DNA of 64,000 nucleotides from the NCBI GenBank assembly GCA_036984305.1, contig BQWY01000001.1, positions 1,116,001-1,180,000 on the forward strand, in the 5' to 3' direction. This stretch comes from Nitrospira sp. GTDB taxonomy: Bacteria > Nitrospirota > Nitrospiria > Nitrospirales > Nitrospiraceae. Below, in pieces: positions 44,755 through 53,736 of this stretch. The notes beneath the pieces are model-generated. The model ran no database searches, had not been told where the DNA came from, and saw nothing but the letters and a program-made list of their open reading frames with translations. A program made the translations under genes and the position numbers. Positions within the stretch are counted from its first letter, which is position 1. Each line of letters begins with the position of its first letter.

Positions 44755-45183
44755 GGGCAGCTCCCTTCAGAGCATGGTGAGGTGACGAAACGCAGCGTGG
44801 GGAAGCTTACTCCTCCGTTCCGTCTTCGAGCAAGGATGCCGACAGGGTGCGTATGCTGGGCGAGCCGATCTCCCTCCCCGTGTCTCTCCCTTGCGCTTGG
44901 TGAAAACTATCTAACACGATGATAATAGAAGGGTTTATATATGCAGACTTGCGTAAGCAGGGCTGCAGGAACAAGGCCTTGGTACGGTCGACTTCCCTGC
45001 ACAGTCGCCGCGCCAGTGCCTCGTTCTCGTTCGCGGTGAAGGCGTTGTCCGCTTGGCGTGTCTGTCGTCGTGTAAGAATGAATCCGCAGTGGCGACGGAG
45101 TCAGTGAGTCCATGGCATCCGCCAACCGGACCAACCCCGGCCAAGGGAATCTCACCACGTTGACAGGTGAAGGGAGAGTGAAC
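44755..45183. other. Divergent spacer, Yip1 / VTT genes
   Basis: No gene is supported. A possible plus-strand promoter (TTGGTG, 18 bases, GATAAT at 44921-44926) lies 260 bases before the VTT gene; it is weak evidence only. Confidence 0.35.
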
Positions 45184-45927
45184 ATGATACGGGAGCACGC
45201 CATGACCCAACCCTCAGCTACGAGTTCCGCACCGACCTCATCGGTGACTCCGGGAAAACTGATCGTGGTGGCCGCCTTGGCGGTGGGCATCGGCGTGTTT
45301 TCCTATTTTGATCTTGGCCGCTTTCTTTCCCTCAATGAGCTCAAAGCCAACCGCGACCAGTTGTTGGCCTTTACGGAGGCCAATTTCGTCCTGGCCGCTG
45401 CACTCTTTGTCGGTGCGTATGCGGCCGTGGTCGGCCTGTCCTTACCCGGGGCGACGATCATGACCTTGGCCGGCGGATTCCTGTTCGGCAGCCTGTTCGG
45501 TACGGTGCTGGTCAATCTTGGGGCGACGACCGGTGCAACGGTGGCGTTCCTGGCTGCGCGGTATCTGCTCAAAGATTGGGTTGAGCAGAAATTCGGCGCG
45601 AAGCTCGGGTCGATCCAAGAGGGATTTGCCAAAAACGCCTTTAGTTACCTGATGACTCTCCGGCTGATTCCCTTGTTTCCGTTTTTTCTGGTGAACATGG
45701 TCTCGGGTCTCACGCGGGTGAACGTGGGCACGTACGTTGCCGCCACGGCCTTGGGCATCATCCCGGGGAGCTTCGTCTATGCGTATGCCGGGCGACAACT
45801 CGGTACGATCAATTCGTTGAAGGAAATTGCCTCTCCTAGCGTATTGCTCGCCTTCAGCCTTCTGGGGGCACTGGCATTGGCGCCGATCATCTACCGGAAG
45901 GTGACCTCCGGCAAATCGTCCTCCTGA
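45184..45927 (+). CDS. TVP38/TMEM64 (VTT-domain) membrane protein
   Basis: 247 residues behind GAAGGGAG. Five or six transmembrane helices carry the VTT/SNARE-associated core: LSLPGATIMTLAGGFLFG, then GATTGATVAFLAARYLL, LRLIPLFPFFLVNMVSGL and the characteristic GIIPGSFVYAYAGRQL. DedA/VTT proteins act as lipid scramblases or transporters in other organisms. A MerA-like flavoprotein follows 71 bases downstream; the two families are often adjacent or fused in bacteria. Confidence 0.9.
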   Translation: MIREHAMTQPSATSSAPTSSVTPGKLIVVAALAVGIGVFSYFDLGRFLSLNELKANRDQLLAFTEANFVLAAALFVGAYAAVVGLSLPGATIMTLAGGFLFGSLFGTVLVNLGATTGATVAFLAARYLLKDWVEQKFGAKLGSIQEGFAKNAFSYLMTLRLIPLFPFFLVNMVSGLTRVNVGTYVAATALGIIPGSFVYAYAGRQLGTINSLKEIASPSVLLAFSLLGALALAPIIYRKVTSGKSSS

Positions 45928-45998
45928 CAGCTGGCAGATCATGACACGATGCTCGCGTCCGGGGTTGCCATTGACACCACTCGATTGAGAGGGACACC

Positions 45999-47582
45999 AT
46001 GCAGCCAGCCGTGACGACCCCTTCCGCAGAGACCCCACATGATGTGGTGACCGTTCACCCAATGGACGAGCACAACACGAGACTCGTCCAGAACGTGCAC
46101 CCGCCCGATTGGGTGAATCCGCAAACCGCGGGCACGTACAACATCGTGGTGGTCGGAGCTGGAACTGCCGGTCTCGTCACGGCGGTGATCGCCGCCGGTC
46201 TTGGGGCTCGAGTGGCGCTGGTCGAGCAGCACCTCATGGGCGGCGACTGTTTGAACGTCGGTTGTGTGCCTTCGAAGGGGATCATTCGTGCCGCGCGGGC
46301 ATGGGCCGATGTGAAGCGGGCACAGGAGTTCGGCCTGCATATTCCGCCCGGGGTGAAGTACGACTTTGGGGCCGCGATGGCCCGCATGCGAAGACTGCGG
46401 GCGAAAATCAGTCACACCGATTCGGCGCATCGGTATACGAATCTGGGCGTGGACGTGTACATCGGTCGTGCTCGATTCGTTGGGGCCGATTCCGTGATGG
46501 TCGAAGGGCCCGCGGGGAATCGGACGCTCCGGTACGTGAAGGCGGCGGTCTGTACGGGGGCACGGCCCGCAGCACCGCCCATTCCGGGACTTCACGAAGC
46601 CGGCTATCTCACCAATGAAACGATTTTTACGCTGACGGAATTGCCTCCGCGTATCGGCGTCATCGGCGCCGGACCGATTGGATGCGAACTCGCCCAGTCC
46701 TTTGCGCGATTCGGCAGTGAAGTCTTCTTGGTCGAGGCCATGCATGGCATCATGCCGAACGAGGACCGGGATGCGGCCGGGATCGTGGAACAAGCCATGT
46801 TCCGCGACGGGGTCACGCTTCTCTGCTGTGGGAAGGAGTTGAAGATTCAGCAGACCAACAGCGGAAAGCGTATGACGGTCGACTCTCATGGGAAGAGCTA
46901 CGACGTCACGGTGGATGAAATTCTGGTCGGCGTCGGACGAACTCCTAATGTCGAAGGATTGGGTCTGGAACAGGTCGGCGTGGAATGCGACCAAACAGGG
47001 GTGAAAGTGAACGAGCGGTTGCAAACGACCAACTCGCGTATTTTCGCCGCCGGAGACATCTGCTCCAAATACAAGTTCACCCATGCCGCCGACGCCATGG
47101 CGCAGATCGTCATCCAGAACGCGCTGTTTCCGCATCCGTTCGGTTTGGGCTATGCGAGCACGGAATCGCTGATCATGCCCTGGGCTACCTTTACCGAGCC
47201 TGAAATCGCCCATGTCGGACTGTACGAAGCCGATGCCAAGAAGAAGGGCATTGAGGTGGAAACCTATACGTTCAAGCTGGACGAGGTGGATCGCGCGATT
47301 CTCGACGGCGAGGACGAGGGGTTCGCGCGGGTGCACATTCAGAAAGGCACCGACAAAATTGTGGGGGCAACGGTTGTCGCGGCCCACGCGGGCGACGTGA
47401 TCAGCGAATTCTCGGTGTTGATGAAAGCGGGAGCGGGAGCCAAGACGCTGGCGAGCACGATCCACCCCTATCCGACGCAGGCCGAGGTCAGCAAGAAGGT
47501 CATCAATCTTTGGCGCAAGGCGCACTTCACACCGCGCACGAAGGGAATTCTGACCAAGCTGTTCGCGTGGCTGCGGAGGTGA
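45999..47582 (+). CDS. MerA-like FAD-dependent pyridine nucleotide-disulfide oxidoreductase
   Basis: A 527-residue flavoprotein. An N-terminal extension of about 45 residues precedes the FAD motif IVVVGAGTAGL. The redox pair is Cys84/Cys89 in GGDCLNVGCVPSK, the NAD(P) motif is GVIGAGPIGCELAQ, FAD is closed by IFAAGDIC, and the dimerisation domain has the HPYPTQAE histidine. It resembles mercuric reductase, but it lacks both the N-terminal metal-binding domain and the C-terminal vicinal Cys pair that delivers Hg(II), so Hg reduction is unlikely. It lies between VTT and DUF3047 genes, suggesting a membrane-linked redox role. Confidence 0.9.
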   Translation: MQPAVTTPSAETPHDVVTVHPMDEHNTRLVQNVHPPDWVNPQTAGTYNIVVVGAGTAGLVTAVIAAGLGARVALVEQHLMGGDCLNVGCVPSKGIIRAARAWADVKRAQEFGLHIPPGVKYDFGAAMARMRRLRAKISHTDSAHRYTNLGVDVYIGRARFVGADSVMVEGPAGNRTLRYVKAAVCTGARPAAPPIPGLHEAGYLTNETIFTLTELPPRIGVIGAGPIGCELAQSFARFGSEVFLVEAMHGIMPNEDRDAAGIVEQAMFRDGVTLLCCGKELKIQQTNSGKRMTVDSHGKSYDVTVDEILVGVGRTPNVEGLGLEQVGVECDQTGVKVNERLQTTNSRIFAAGDICSKYKFTHAADAMAQIVIQNALFPHPFGLGYASTESLIMPWATFTEPEIAHVGLYEADAKKKGIEVETYTFKLDEVDRAILDGEDEGFARVHIQKGTDKIVGATVVAAHAGDVISEFSVLMKAGAGAKTLASTIHPYPTQAEVSKKVINLWRKAHFTPRTKGILTKLFAWLRR

Positions 47583-47589
47583 TGACGGG

Positions 47590-48327
47590 ATGCGATGGAT
47601 GGTCGCAGGACTGATCGCTGGGCTTGGTATCTGGGCCGCGGTCGTCCAGGCGGATTCAGCGGGTATGTTGGAGGTAGGAAAGTTCTCGGCGGCGTCGACG
47701 GGGACGGCGTTGCCGAGTGGGTGGAAGCCGCTGACGTTCAAGAAGGTACCCAAACAGACTCGTTACGAAGTCGTCCAGGATGGAGGTACTCCCGTCGTCA
47801 AAGCCGTGGCGGACGCGTCGGCCAGCGGTCTTATCAAAGAAAGTCGGATCGATCCCAAGGAATATCCGATCGTGCAGTGGCGATGGAAAGTCGTCAATGT
47901 GTTGCAGAACGGCGATGTGACGACGAAGAGCGGCGACGACTATCCGGCGCGCCTGTACATCACGTTCGAATACGATCCGGACCGTGCCAGCTTGTTCGAG
48001 GCCGCCAAATTCAAGGCGGCGAAGGCCATTTTTGGGTCGAATGTCCCCTTTCGCGCGCTCAATTACATTTGGGAAAGTAAGGCGCCCAAGGGCAGCATCA
48101 TCCCGAACCCGTACACGGATTGGACGATGATGGTGGTGGTGGAGAGCGGCACCGGCGAGCTTAACCGGTGGATTGTCGAGGAGCGCAACATCTACGAAGA
48201 CTTCAAAACGGCCTTCAACGAAGAACCTCTCAAGATCTCTGGTGTGGCGGTGATGACGGATACGGACAACACGCAGGAGTCCGCCACGGCCTATTACGGC
48301 GACATCGTCTTCAAGAAAGCCCCGTAA
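47590..48327 (+). CDS. DUF3047 periplasmic protein
   Basis: A 245-residue protein starting seven bases after the flavoprotein stop. A signal peptide of about 21 residues is followed by LEVGKFSAAS, LPSGWKPLTFKK, YPIVQWRWKV, DDYPARLYITFEYDP, and a C-terminal ISGVAVMTDTDNTQESATAYYGDI. These are the DUF3047 blocks, a beta-sandwich with a possible ligand pocket. The family is uncharacterised. Tight spacing links it to the VTT and flavoprotein genes in one operon. Confidence 0.9.
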   Translation: MRWMVAGLIAGLGIWAAVVQADSAGMLEVGKFSAASTGTALPSGWKPLTFKKVPKQTRYEVVQDGGTPVVKAVADASASGLIKESRIDPKEYPIVQWRWKVVNVLQNGDVTTKSGDDYPARLYITFEYDPDRASLFEAAKFKAAKAIFGSNVPFRALNYIWESKAPKGSIIPNPYTDWTMMVVVESGTGELNRWIVEERNIYEDFKTAFNEEPLKISGVAVMTDTDNTQESATAYYGDIVFKKAP

Positions 48328-48565
48328 GAACGTCCTGCCCTCTGAACCCCCACATTCGGCGCTTGGTCTGGCGTGTGGGTGCGGTGAATGAGGCGATCCA
48401 ATTCATTGCCGCCTGGTTCGGCACCCCGATCACGCCGACTGGCGCACCACCAAGCGTGCGACCGTGTGCGCGGGAAATTTGCCAAATCGTGTCTATCCCC
48501 GTAGAGTACGGCTCCTGAAGTTTCCGGGCTTAAGGCCTCCGTCTCCATTCGCATGCGAGGTGGTC

Positions 48566-50629
48566 ATGGATCAGCGCCAACTGGATCAACTCAGCATCAA
48601 TACGATTCGGACCTTGGCGATGGATGCCGTCCAACAGGCGAATTCCGGGCATCCCGGCACTCCAATGGCCATGGCGCCTGTGGTGTATTGTCTCTGGCAG
48701 CGCTTTCTCCGTTTCGATCCGCACGATCCAATCTGGCCGAATCGTGATCGTTTTGTGCTCTCCATGGGGCACGCGTCGATGTTGCTCTATTCGCTGCTGC
48801 ACCTCGCCGGCGTCAAGGCCGTCAATCCAAAGTACGAAACTCTTGGACAACTCTCGGTGACGCTGGACGACATCAAGCGGTTCCGGCAGTTGGACAGCAA
48901 ATGTCCGGGCCACCCGGAATATCGTTGGACGTCCGGCGTCGAAACGACAAGTGGTCCGCTGGGCCAGGGTGTCGCCACGAGCGTCGGGATGGCCCTGGCG
49001 GGCCGGTGGATGGCGGCCCATTTCAACCGGCCGGACTTTATGATGTTCGATTACAACGTCTACGCCTTGTGCGGCGACGGGTGCATGATGGAAGGAGTGT
49101 CGGGAGAAGCGGCCTCTCTTGCCGGGCACCTGAAGCTCTCCAATCTGTGTTGGGTCTACGACAACAACAAGATCACCATCGAGGGGCATACCGAGTGGGC
49201 CTTCAGTGAGGACGTCGCGACGCGGTTTATGGCCTACGGATGGAATGTGACGCGAGTGGGCGACGCGAACGACCTCGAGATGCTGAGTCGAGCCTTCAAT
49301 ACGTTCAAGCTGACGACGGATCGCCCGACGTTGATCATCGTGGACAGCCATATCGCCTATGGATCGCCGAACAAGCAGGACACGCATGCGGCGCATGGGG
49401 AGCCGCTGGGAGTGGAGGAAATCCGCTTGACGAAGCGAAACTACGGCTGGCCCGAGGAGGCTCAGTTTCTGGTCCCCGACGAGGTGCGCGACTGTTTTGT
49501 TCGTGGCATCGGCGCACGCGGACGGGAGGAGCGTTCACAGTGGATGGCGCGGTTCGACCGGTACAAGTCCACGTATCCCGAGCTGGCCGATCATCTCTAC
49601 CGCATGCAGCATCGCCAGGTGCCGAAGGGATGGGATGGAGCGCTACCCGTGTTTCCTGCCGATGCCAAAGGGGTGGCGGGCCGTGACGCCTCGGGGAAAG
49701 TTCTCAACGCGATAGCACAACGCGTTCCGTGGCTCATTGGCGGATCGGCGGATCTGGCGCCGTCGACGAAAACTCGCCTCACGTTCGACGGAGCGGGCGA
49801 CCTGACTGCGACGAACCCCGCTGGGCGTAATCTCCATTTCGGCGTGCGGGAGCATGCGATGGGTGCCGTACTGAACGGCCTGTCCCTCTCGAAGGTGCGT
49901 CCCTACGGCTCTGGATTTTTGATCTTCAGCGACTACGCCAGGCCGGCAATCCGTTTGGCTGCGCTGATGGAACTCCCTGTCGTCCATATTTTCACCCACG
50001 ATTCGATCGGAGTCGGCGAAGACGGACCGACACACCAGCCGATCGAGCAACTCGCCTCGCTCCGCGCGGTCCCCGGACTGATCGTGCTCCGGCCGTGCGA
50101 CGCCAACGAAGTCGTCGAGGCGTGGCGGGTGATCATGGAGCTCCACCATGAGCCAGTGGCGTTAATTCTCACCCGGCAGGCGCTGCCGACGCTGGACCGG
50201 ACTAAATTTGGTAGTGCGCAGGGCTTGGCCAAGGGTGGATACGTGCTGGCTGATTCGTCGAAGAAAGCGCCGGAGGTGCTGCTGATCGCGAGCGGCAGCG
50301 AAGTCGCGTTGTGCGTGGCGGCTCACGAGCAACTCCATGCCCAAGGCATCGCCTCGCGGGTGGTGAGCATGCCCTCATGGGAATTGTTCGAGCACCAGGA
50401 TCGGGCGTATCGCGATCAGGTGCTTCCGCCGGCGGTCCGCGCGCGCGTGTCGGTGGAGCAGGCGGCGACGTTTGGGTGGTCTCGGTATGTCGGGCTGACT
50501 GGGACACAGATCGGCATGAAGACGTTTGGGGCATCCGCTCCGCTGAAAGAACTCCAGAAAAAGTTCGGATTTACGGCCGATCGCATTGTCGAGGCAGCCA
50601 AGTCCCAACTGGCCGCCACTCGATCCTGA
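48566..50629 (+). CDS. tkt: Transketolase
   Basis: 687 residues, full length. Thiamine-diphosphate motifs are intact: SGHPGTPMAMAPV, GDGCMMEGVSGEA...DNNKITIEG (Mg/ThDP site), and the catalytic Glu in HEP1-like REHAMGAVLNGL. The C-terminal domain follows normally. It exchanges two-carbon ketol units in the pentose phosphate and Calvin-type sugar interconversions. An ATG behind GAGGTGG was chosen over an upstream frame that reaches into the spacer. No other pentose-phosphate gene is nearby. Confidence 0.95.
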   Translation: MDQRQLDQLSINTIRTLAMDAVQQANSGHPGTPMAMAPVVYCLWQRFLRFDPHDPIWPNRDRFVLSMGHASMLLYSLLHLAGVKAVNPKYETLGQLSVTLDDIKRFRQLDSKCPGHPEYRWTSGVETTSGPLGQGVATSVGMALAGRWMAAHFNRPDFMMFDYNVYALCGDGCMMEGVSGEAASLAGHLKLSNLCWVYDNNKITIEGHTEWAFSEDVATRFMAYGWNVTRVGDANDLEMLSRAFNTFKLTTDRPTLIIVDSHIAYGSPNKQDTHAAHGEPLGVEEIRLTKRNYGWPEEAQFLVPDEVRDCFVRGIGARGREERSQWMARFDRYKSTYPELADHLYRMQHRQVPKGWDGALPVFPADAKGVAGRDASGKVLNAIAQRVPWLIGGSADLAPSTKTRLTFDGAGDLTATNPAGRNLHFGVREHAMGAVLNGLSLSKVRPYGSGFLIFSDYARPAIRLAALMELPVVHIFTHDSIGVGEDGPTHQPIEQLASLRAVPGLIVLRPCDANEVVEAWRVIMELHHEPVALILTRQALPTLDRTKFGSAQGLAKGGYVLADSSKKAPEVLLIASGSEVALCVAAHEQLHAQGIASRVVSMPSWELFEHQDRAYRDQVLPPAVRARVSVEQAATFGWSRYVGLTGTQIGMKTFGASAPLKELQKKFGFTADRIVEAAKSQLAATRS

Positions 50630-50729
50630 CATGGGTGATAGGCGGTGTAAGGATCAGACATTCGGAACGACCGCTTATTACTGGGTTCGCTTGGAGAGGC
50701 ACGGAACCTGGATAGAGAGGAGATCCGGC

Positions 50730-51248
50730 ATGAATCGGGTATTGAAGGCGGTCGTGTGCTGTGGGGTGTTGGCTGGGGTCCTCTCGTGGAACCAGGCGGT
50801 GGCTACCGTCGGCATGAAGGCGCCGGAGATTCCGAACGACACCTGGCTCAACAGTCCTCCGCTTCGCTTGTCCGACTTGCACGGAAGCGTCGTGATGGTC
50901 GAGTTCTGGACGTTCGGGTGCTACAACTGCCGTAATGTCGAGCCCTACGTGAAGGCATGGCACGAACGGTACGCGAAGAACGGTTTGACCATTATCGGCA
51001 TCCATTCGCCGGAGTTTTCCTACGAGCACGACCTCGAACAGGTGAGGCGGTACATGTCCGAACACGACATTCGTTATGCCGTCTCGATTGACAATGACTT
51101 TGCCGCATGGAATCGCTATGGTAACCGGTATTGGCCGGCGATGTACCTTATAGACAAGAAGGGAGTGATCCGTGCCGTTCGGGTCGGCGAGGGTGGTTAC
51201 GCCGAAACGGAACGGCTGATTCAACAATTGCTCGCAGAACCCTCATAG
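50730..51248 (+). CDS. Secreted thioredoxin-fold (TlpA/redoxin-like) protein
   Basis: 172 residues behind GAGAGGAG. A signal peptide ends at NQAVA. The redoxin core starts LNSPPLRLSDLHGSVVMVEFWTF, and the active site is Cys64-Tyr-Asn-Cys67. The cis-Pro is in YWPAMYLIDKKG. TlpA-like proteins reduce disulfides or apocytochromes outside the cytoplasm. It lies 19 bases before cydA and may aid oxidase assembly or redox balance; this is inference. Confidence 0.9.
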   Translation: MNRVLKAVVCCGVLAGVLSWNQAVATVGMKAPEIPNDTWLNSPPLRLSDLHGSVVMVEFWTFGCYNCRNVEPYVKAWHERYAKNGLTIIGIHSPEFSYEHDLEQVRRYMSEHDIRYAVSIDNDFAAWNRYGNRYWPAMYLIDKKGVIRAVRVGEGGYAETERLIQQLLAEPS

Positions 51249-51267
51249 GGACGATGTAGGTTATTCG

Positions 51268-52641
51268 GTGCCCACGGCCCTCCTCTACGATCGGCTCCAA
51301 TTCGCTTTCACGGCGACGTTTCACTACCTGTTCCCCCAACTCACCATGGGGCTCGCCCTGCTCCTGTTGTATTTCAGAACCAAAGCGCTTCGTAGCGGCC
51401 GTGCGCACGATCGGGAGGTGGCGCGGTTCTGGACGAAGCTCTTCGCCCTGAGCTTCGCGTTCGGAGTCGTGACGGGGATCCCGCTCGAGTTTCAATTCGG
51501 AACGAATTGGGCGAGGTTTTCCACGTTTGCGGGAGGGGTGATTGGACAAACCCTCGCCATGGAAGGACTGTTTGCCTTTTTCCTCGAGTCGTCGTTTCTC
51601 GGCATCCTCTTGTTCGGTGAACGACGGTTCAGCGAACGACTGTTGTGGTTCGCTTCGTTGGCCCTGTTCCTCGGCTCATGGCTCTCCGCCTATTTCATCC
51701 TTGCCACCAATGCGTGGATGCAGCATCCCGTCGCGTACACCGTGGGCGTAGACGGTAAGCTGCACACCGACAGTCTCGTCGGCCTGCTCACCAACCCCTA
51801 CCTCTTCTGGCAGTTTGCCCACAATATGACGGCCGCGGTCGTGACGGGCTCCTTCACCGTCGCGGCGGTTGGGGCGTACTATCTTCTGGCAGGTACGCAG
51901 ATTGAGTACGGCAAGACGTTCCTTCGGACCGGTGTCATCGTGGGGGCCCTTGCCGCAGTCCTGATGCTCTTCCCAACCGGGCATGAGAACGCCAGACAAG
52001 TGTTCGAATATCAGCCGGTCAAGGGTGCGGCGATGGAGGGGCTCTTCAAGACCGAACGAGGCGCAGGCATGCTGTTGGTCGGCCAGCCCAACATGGAGAC
52101 GATGACGATCGACAACCCGATTCAAGTGCCGGAGGCGTTGAGTTTTCTCCTATACGACGAGCTGTACGCGACGGTGAGAGGACTGGAGGAATTTCCTCGC
52201 GACGAGTGGCCCGACAACATTCCACTCTTGTACTACTCCTATCACATCATGGCGACGTTAGGGACGCTCTTTGTTGGAGTAATGGGTCTTGCGCTGCTGC
52301 TCTTGTGGCGCGGTCTTTTGTTCGGCCAGCCATGGATGTTGTGGTGTGTGATGCTCGCTGCCCCGTTTCCCTGGATTGCCAACACTGCAGGGTGGATGAC
52401 GGCTGAATTGGGCCGGCAGCCGTGGCTGGTCCATGGTCTGCTGCGCACCGCCGACGGCGCGTCACCCTTGGTTCATTCAGGAAACGCGCTGTTTACCTTG
52501 CTGGGATTCATAGGGATTTACGTAGCCATGGGATTGCTCTTCCTCTTCCTGGTCGGAGAGACGATTTGGCACGGGCCGAGTCCAGAGTCCGACGCCGGGA
52601 GCCGGAGCCGCCGTGATCCGGCTCCGGACGCGGTGACTTGA
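51268..52641 (+). CDS. cydA: Cytochrome bd ubiquinol oxidase subunit I
   Basis: 457 residues from a GTG. Heme ligands and key residues fall at almost E. coli numbers: His19 (heme b595/d), Glu99 and Glu107 in QTLAMEGLFAFFLE, the QFAHNM His, the Q-loop ENARQVFEYQPVKGAAMEG, and GWMTAELGRQPW near heme b558. This is a canonical quinol-oxidising bd oxidase with a short Q-loop, reducing O2 to water with high affinity. It overlaps the region of the cydB start and follows the thioredoxin-fold gene. Confidence 0.95.
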   Translation: MPTALLYDRLQFAFTATFHYLFPQLTMGLALLLLYFRTKALRSGRAHDREVARFWTKLFALSFAFGVVTGIPLEFQFGTNWARFSTFAGGVIGQTLAMEGLFAFFLESSFLGILLFGERRFSERLLWFASLALFLGSWLSAYFILATNAWMQHPVAYTVGVDGKLHTDSLVGLLTNPYLFWQFAHNMTAAVVTGSFTVAAVGAYYLLAGTQIEYGKTFLRTGVIVGALAAVLMLFPTGHENARQVFEYQPVKGAAMEGLFKTERGAGMLLVGQPNMETMTIDNPIQVPEALSFLLYDELYATVRGLEEFPRDEWPDNIPLLYYSYHIMATLGTLFVGVMGLALLLLWRGLLFGQPWMLWCVMLAAPFPWIANTAGWMTAELGRQPWLVHGLLRTADGASPLVHSGNALFTLLGFIGIYVAMGLLFLFLVGETIWHGPSPESDAGSRSRRDPAPDAVT

Positions 52642-52643
52642 CG

Positions 52644-53690
52644 ATGGAAGTACTGTGGCTCGTCATCGTGGTCGGGATGCTGGTCGGATACGTCGTCCTG
52701 GACGGTTTCGACTTCGGCGTCGGCGTGCTCTATCTCCTGGTCGCGCGGAGCGAGGACGAGCGCCGGACGACACTCGCGTCGATCGGGCCGATTTGGTCCG
52801 GCAATGAAGTGTGGCTCATCGCTTCCGGGGGGTTGCTCTTTTTTGCTTTTCCTCGCGCGTACGCCGCAGGATTCAGCGGGTTTTACCTCGCACTGATCAT
52901 CGTCTTATGGTTGTTCATCCTGCGGGGGCTTGCGCTGGAACTGCGATCCCACATGGCGCATCCGATTTGGACCGGGTTCTGGGACGGGGGGTTTGCAGCG
53001 GCGAGCGGACTGCTCTCCATTGTCTTCGGTGCCGCCCTCGGGAACCTGATCCGAGGCGTACCGCTTGATTCCACTGGCTATTTCTTTACTGCTCTCTGGA
53101 CCGATTTCACCCCCGGTCCGGAACCGGGCATTCTCGATTGGTACACGGTGTTGGTCGCGCTGACCACGACAGCCCTCCTCGCGCTCCACGGGGCGTATTT
53201 TTTGGTCATGAAGACTGTGGGTGAGCTGGCCTTGCGGTCGCGCAGGATGGCAACAAGGTGCGAATGGATGACGGTCCCACTGTTCGCCATCACCGCTGTG
53301 GTCACACCGTGGGTGCAACCGGTGATTTCTGAAGCATTTGCGGCCCGTCCGACCGGCCTGTTCTTCCCGGCATCGGCGGTCTTTGCCTTGGCGGGAGCCC
53401 TGTGGGCGCACAGCCGGGGGCGAGAAGTCGTCGCCTTTGCTTGTTCCTCGGTGACCTTGATTTCCATTCTTGCCAGCGCAGCCTGGGGACTGTTTCCCAA
53501 TCTTCTGATCTCCAGTGGGAATCCCGCACACAGCCTGACGATTTACAATGCCGCGGCTTCCCCGCATGGGCTCTCCATCGGACTCGGCTGGTTTACTCTC
53601 GGTATTGCGCTCGTCGTCGCGTATTCGCTGTTTGTTCATCGTCTTTTTTGGGGCAAAGTCGAAAGCCGGCCGGTCAACGGACCGTATTGA
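52644..53690 (+). CDS. cydB: Cytochrome bd ubiquinol oxidase subunit II
   Basis: 348 residues. The ATG at 52644 is preferred to an in-frame TTG two codons upstream that overlaps the cydA stop. The opening GMLVGYVVLDGFDFGVG and the conserved ASIGPIWSGNEVWLI are hallmarks of CydB. About eight or nine transmembrane helices follow. No small CydX-like gene was recognised after it. Confidence 0.95.
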   Translation: MEVLWLVIVVGMLVGYVVLDGFDFGVGVLYLLVARSEDERRTTLASIGPIWSGNEVWLIASGGLLFFAFPRAYAAGFSGFYLALIIVLWLFILRGLALELRSHMAHPIWTGFWDGGFAAASGLLSIVFGAALGNLIRGVPLDSTGYFFTALWTDFTPGPEPGILDWYTVLVALTTTALLALHGAYFLVMKTVGELALRSRRMATRCEWMTVPLFAITAVVTPWVQPVISEAFAARPTGLFFPASAVFALAGALWAHSRGREVVAFACSSVTLISILASAAWGLFPNLLISSGNPAHSLTIYNAAASPHGLSIGLGWFTLGIALVVAYSLFVHRLFWGKVESRPVNGPY

Positions 53691-53736
53691 CGTGAGTCCG
53701 GAATACGGAGCCAACGGCGGGTGAGGAGAGGTGTCC

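Noticed and set aside
45999-47582. Calling the flavoprotein a mercuric reductase (merA)
   Set aside because: It lacks the C-terminal vicinal Cys pair and the N-terminal MerP-like domain, and no mer genes are nearby.
45939-47753. Long open frame of 604 codons on the minus strand
   Set aside because: It lies antisense to the MerA-like gene, whose motifs are unmistakable; the minus frame has His/Arg/Pro-rich composition typical of a GC-rich shadow.
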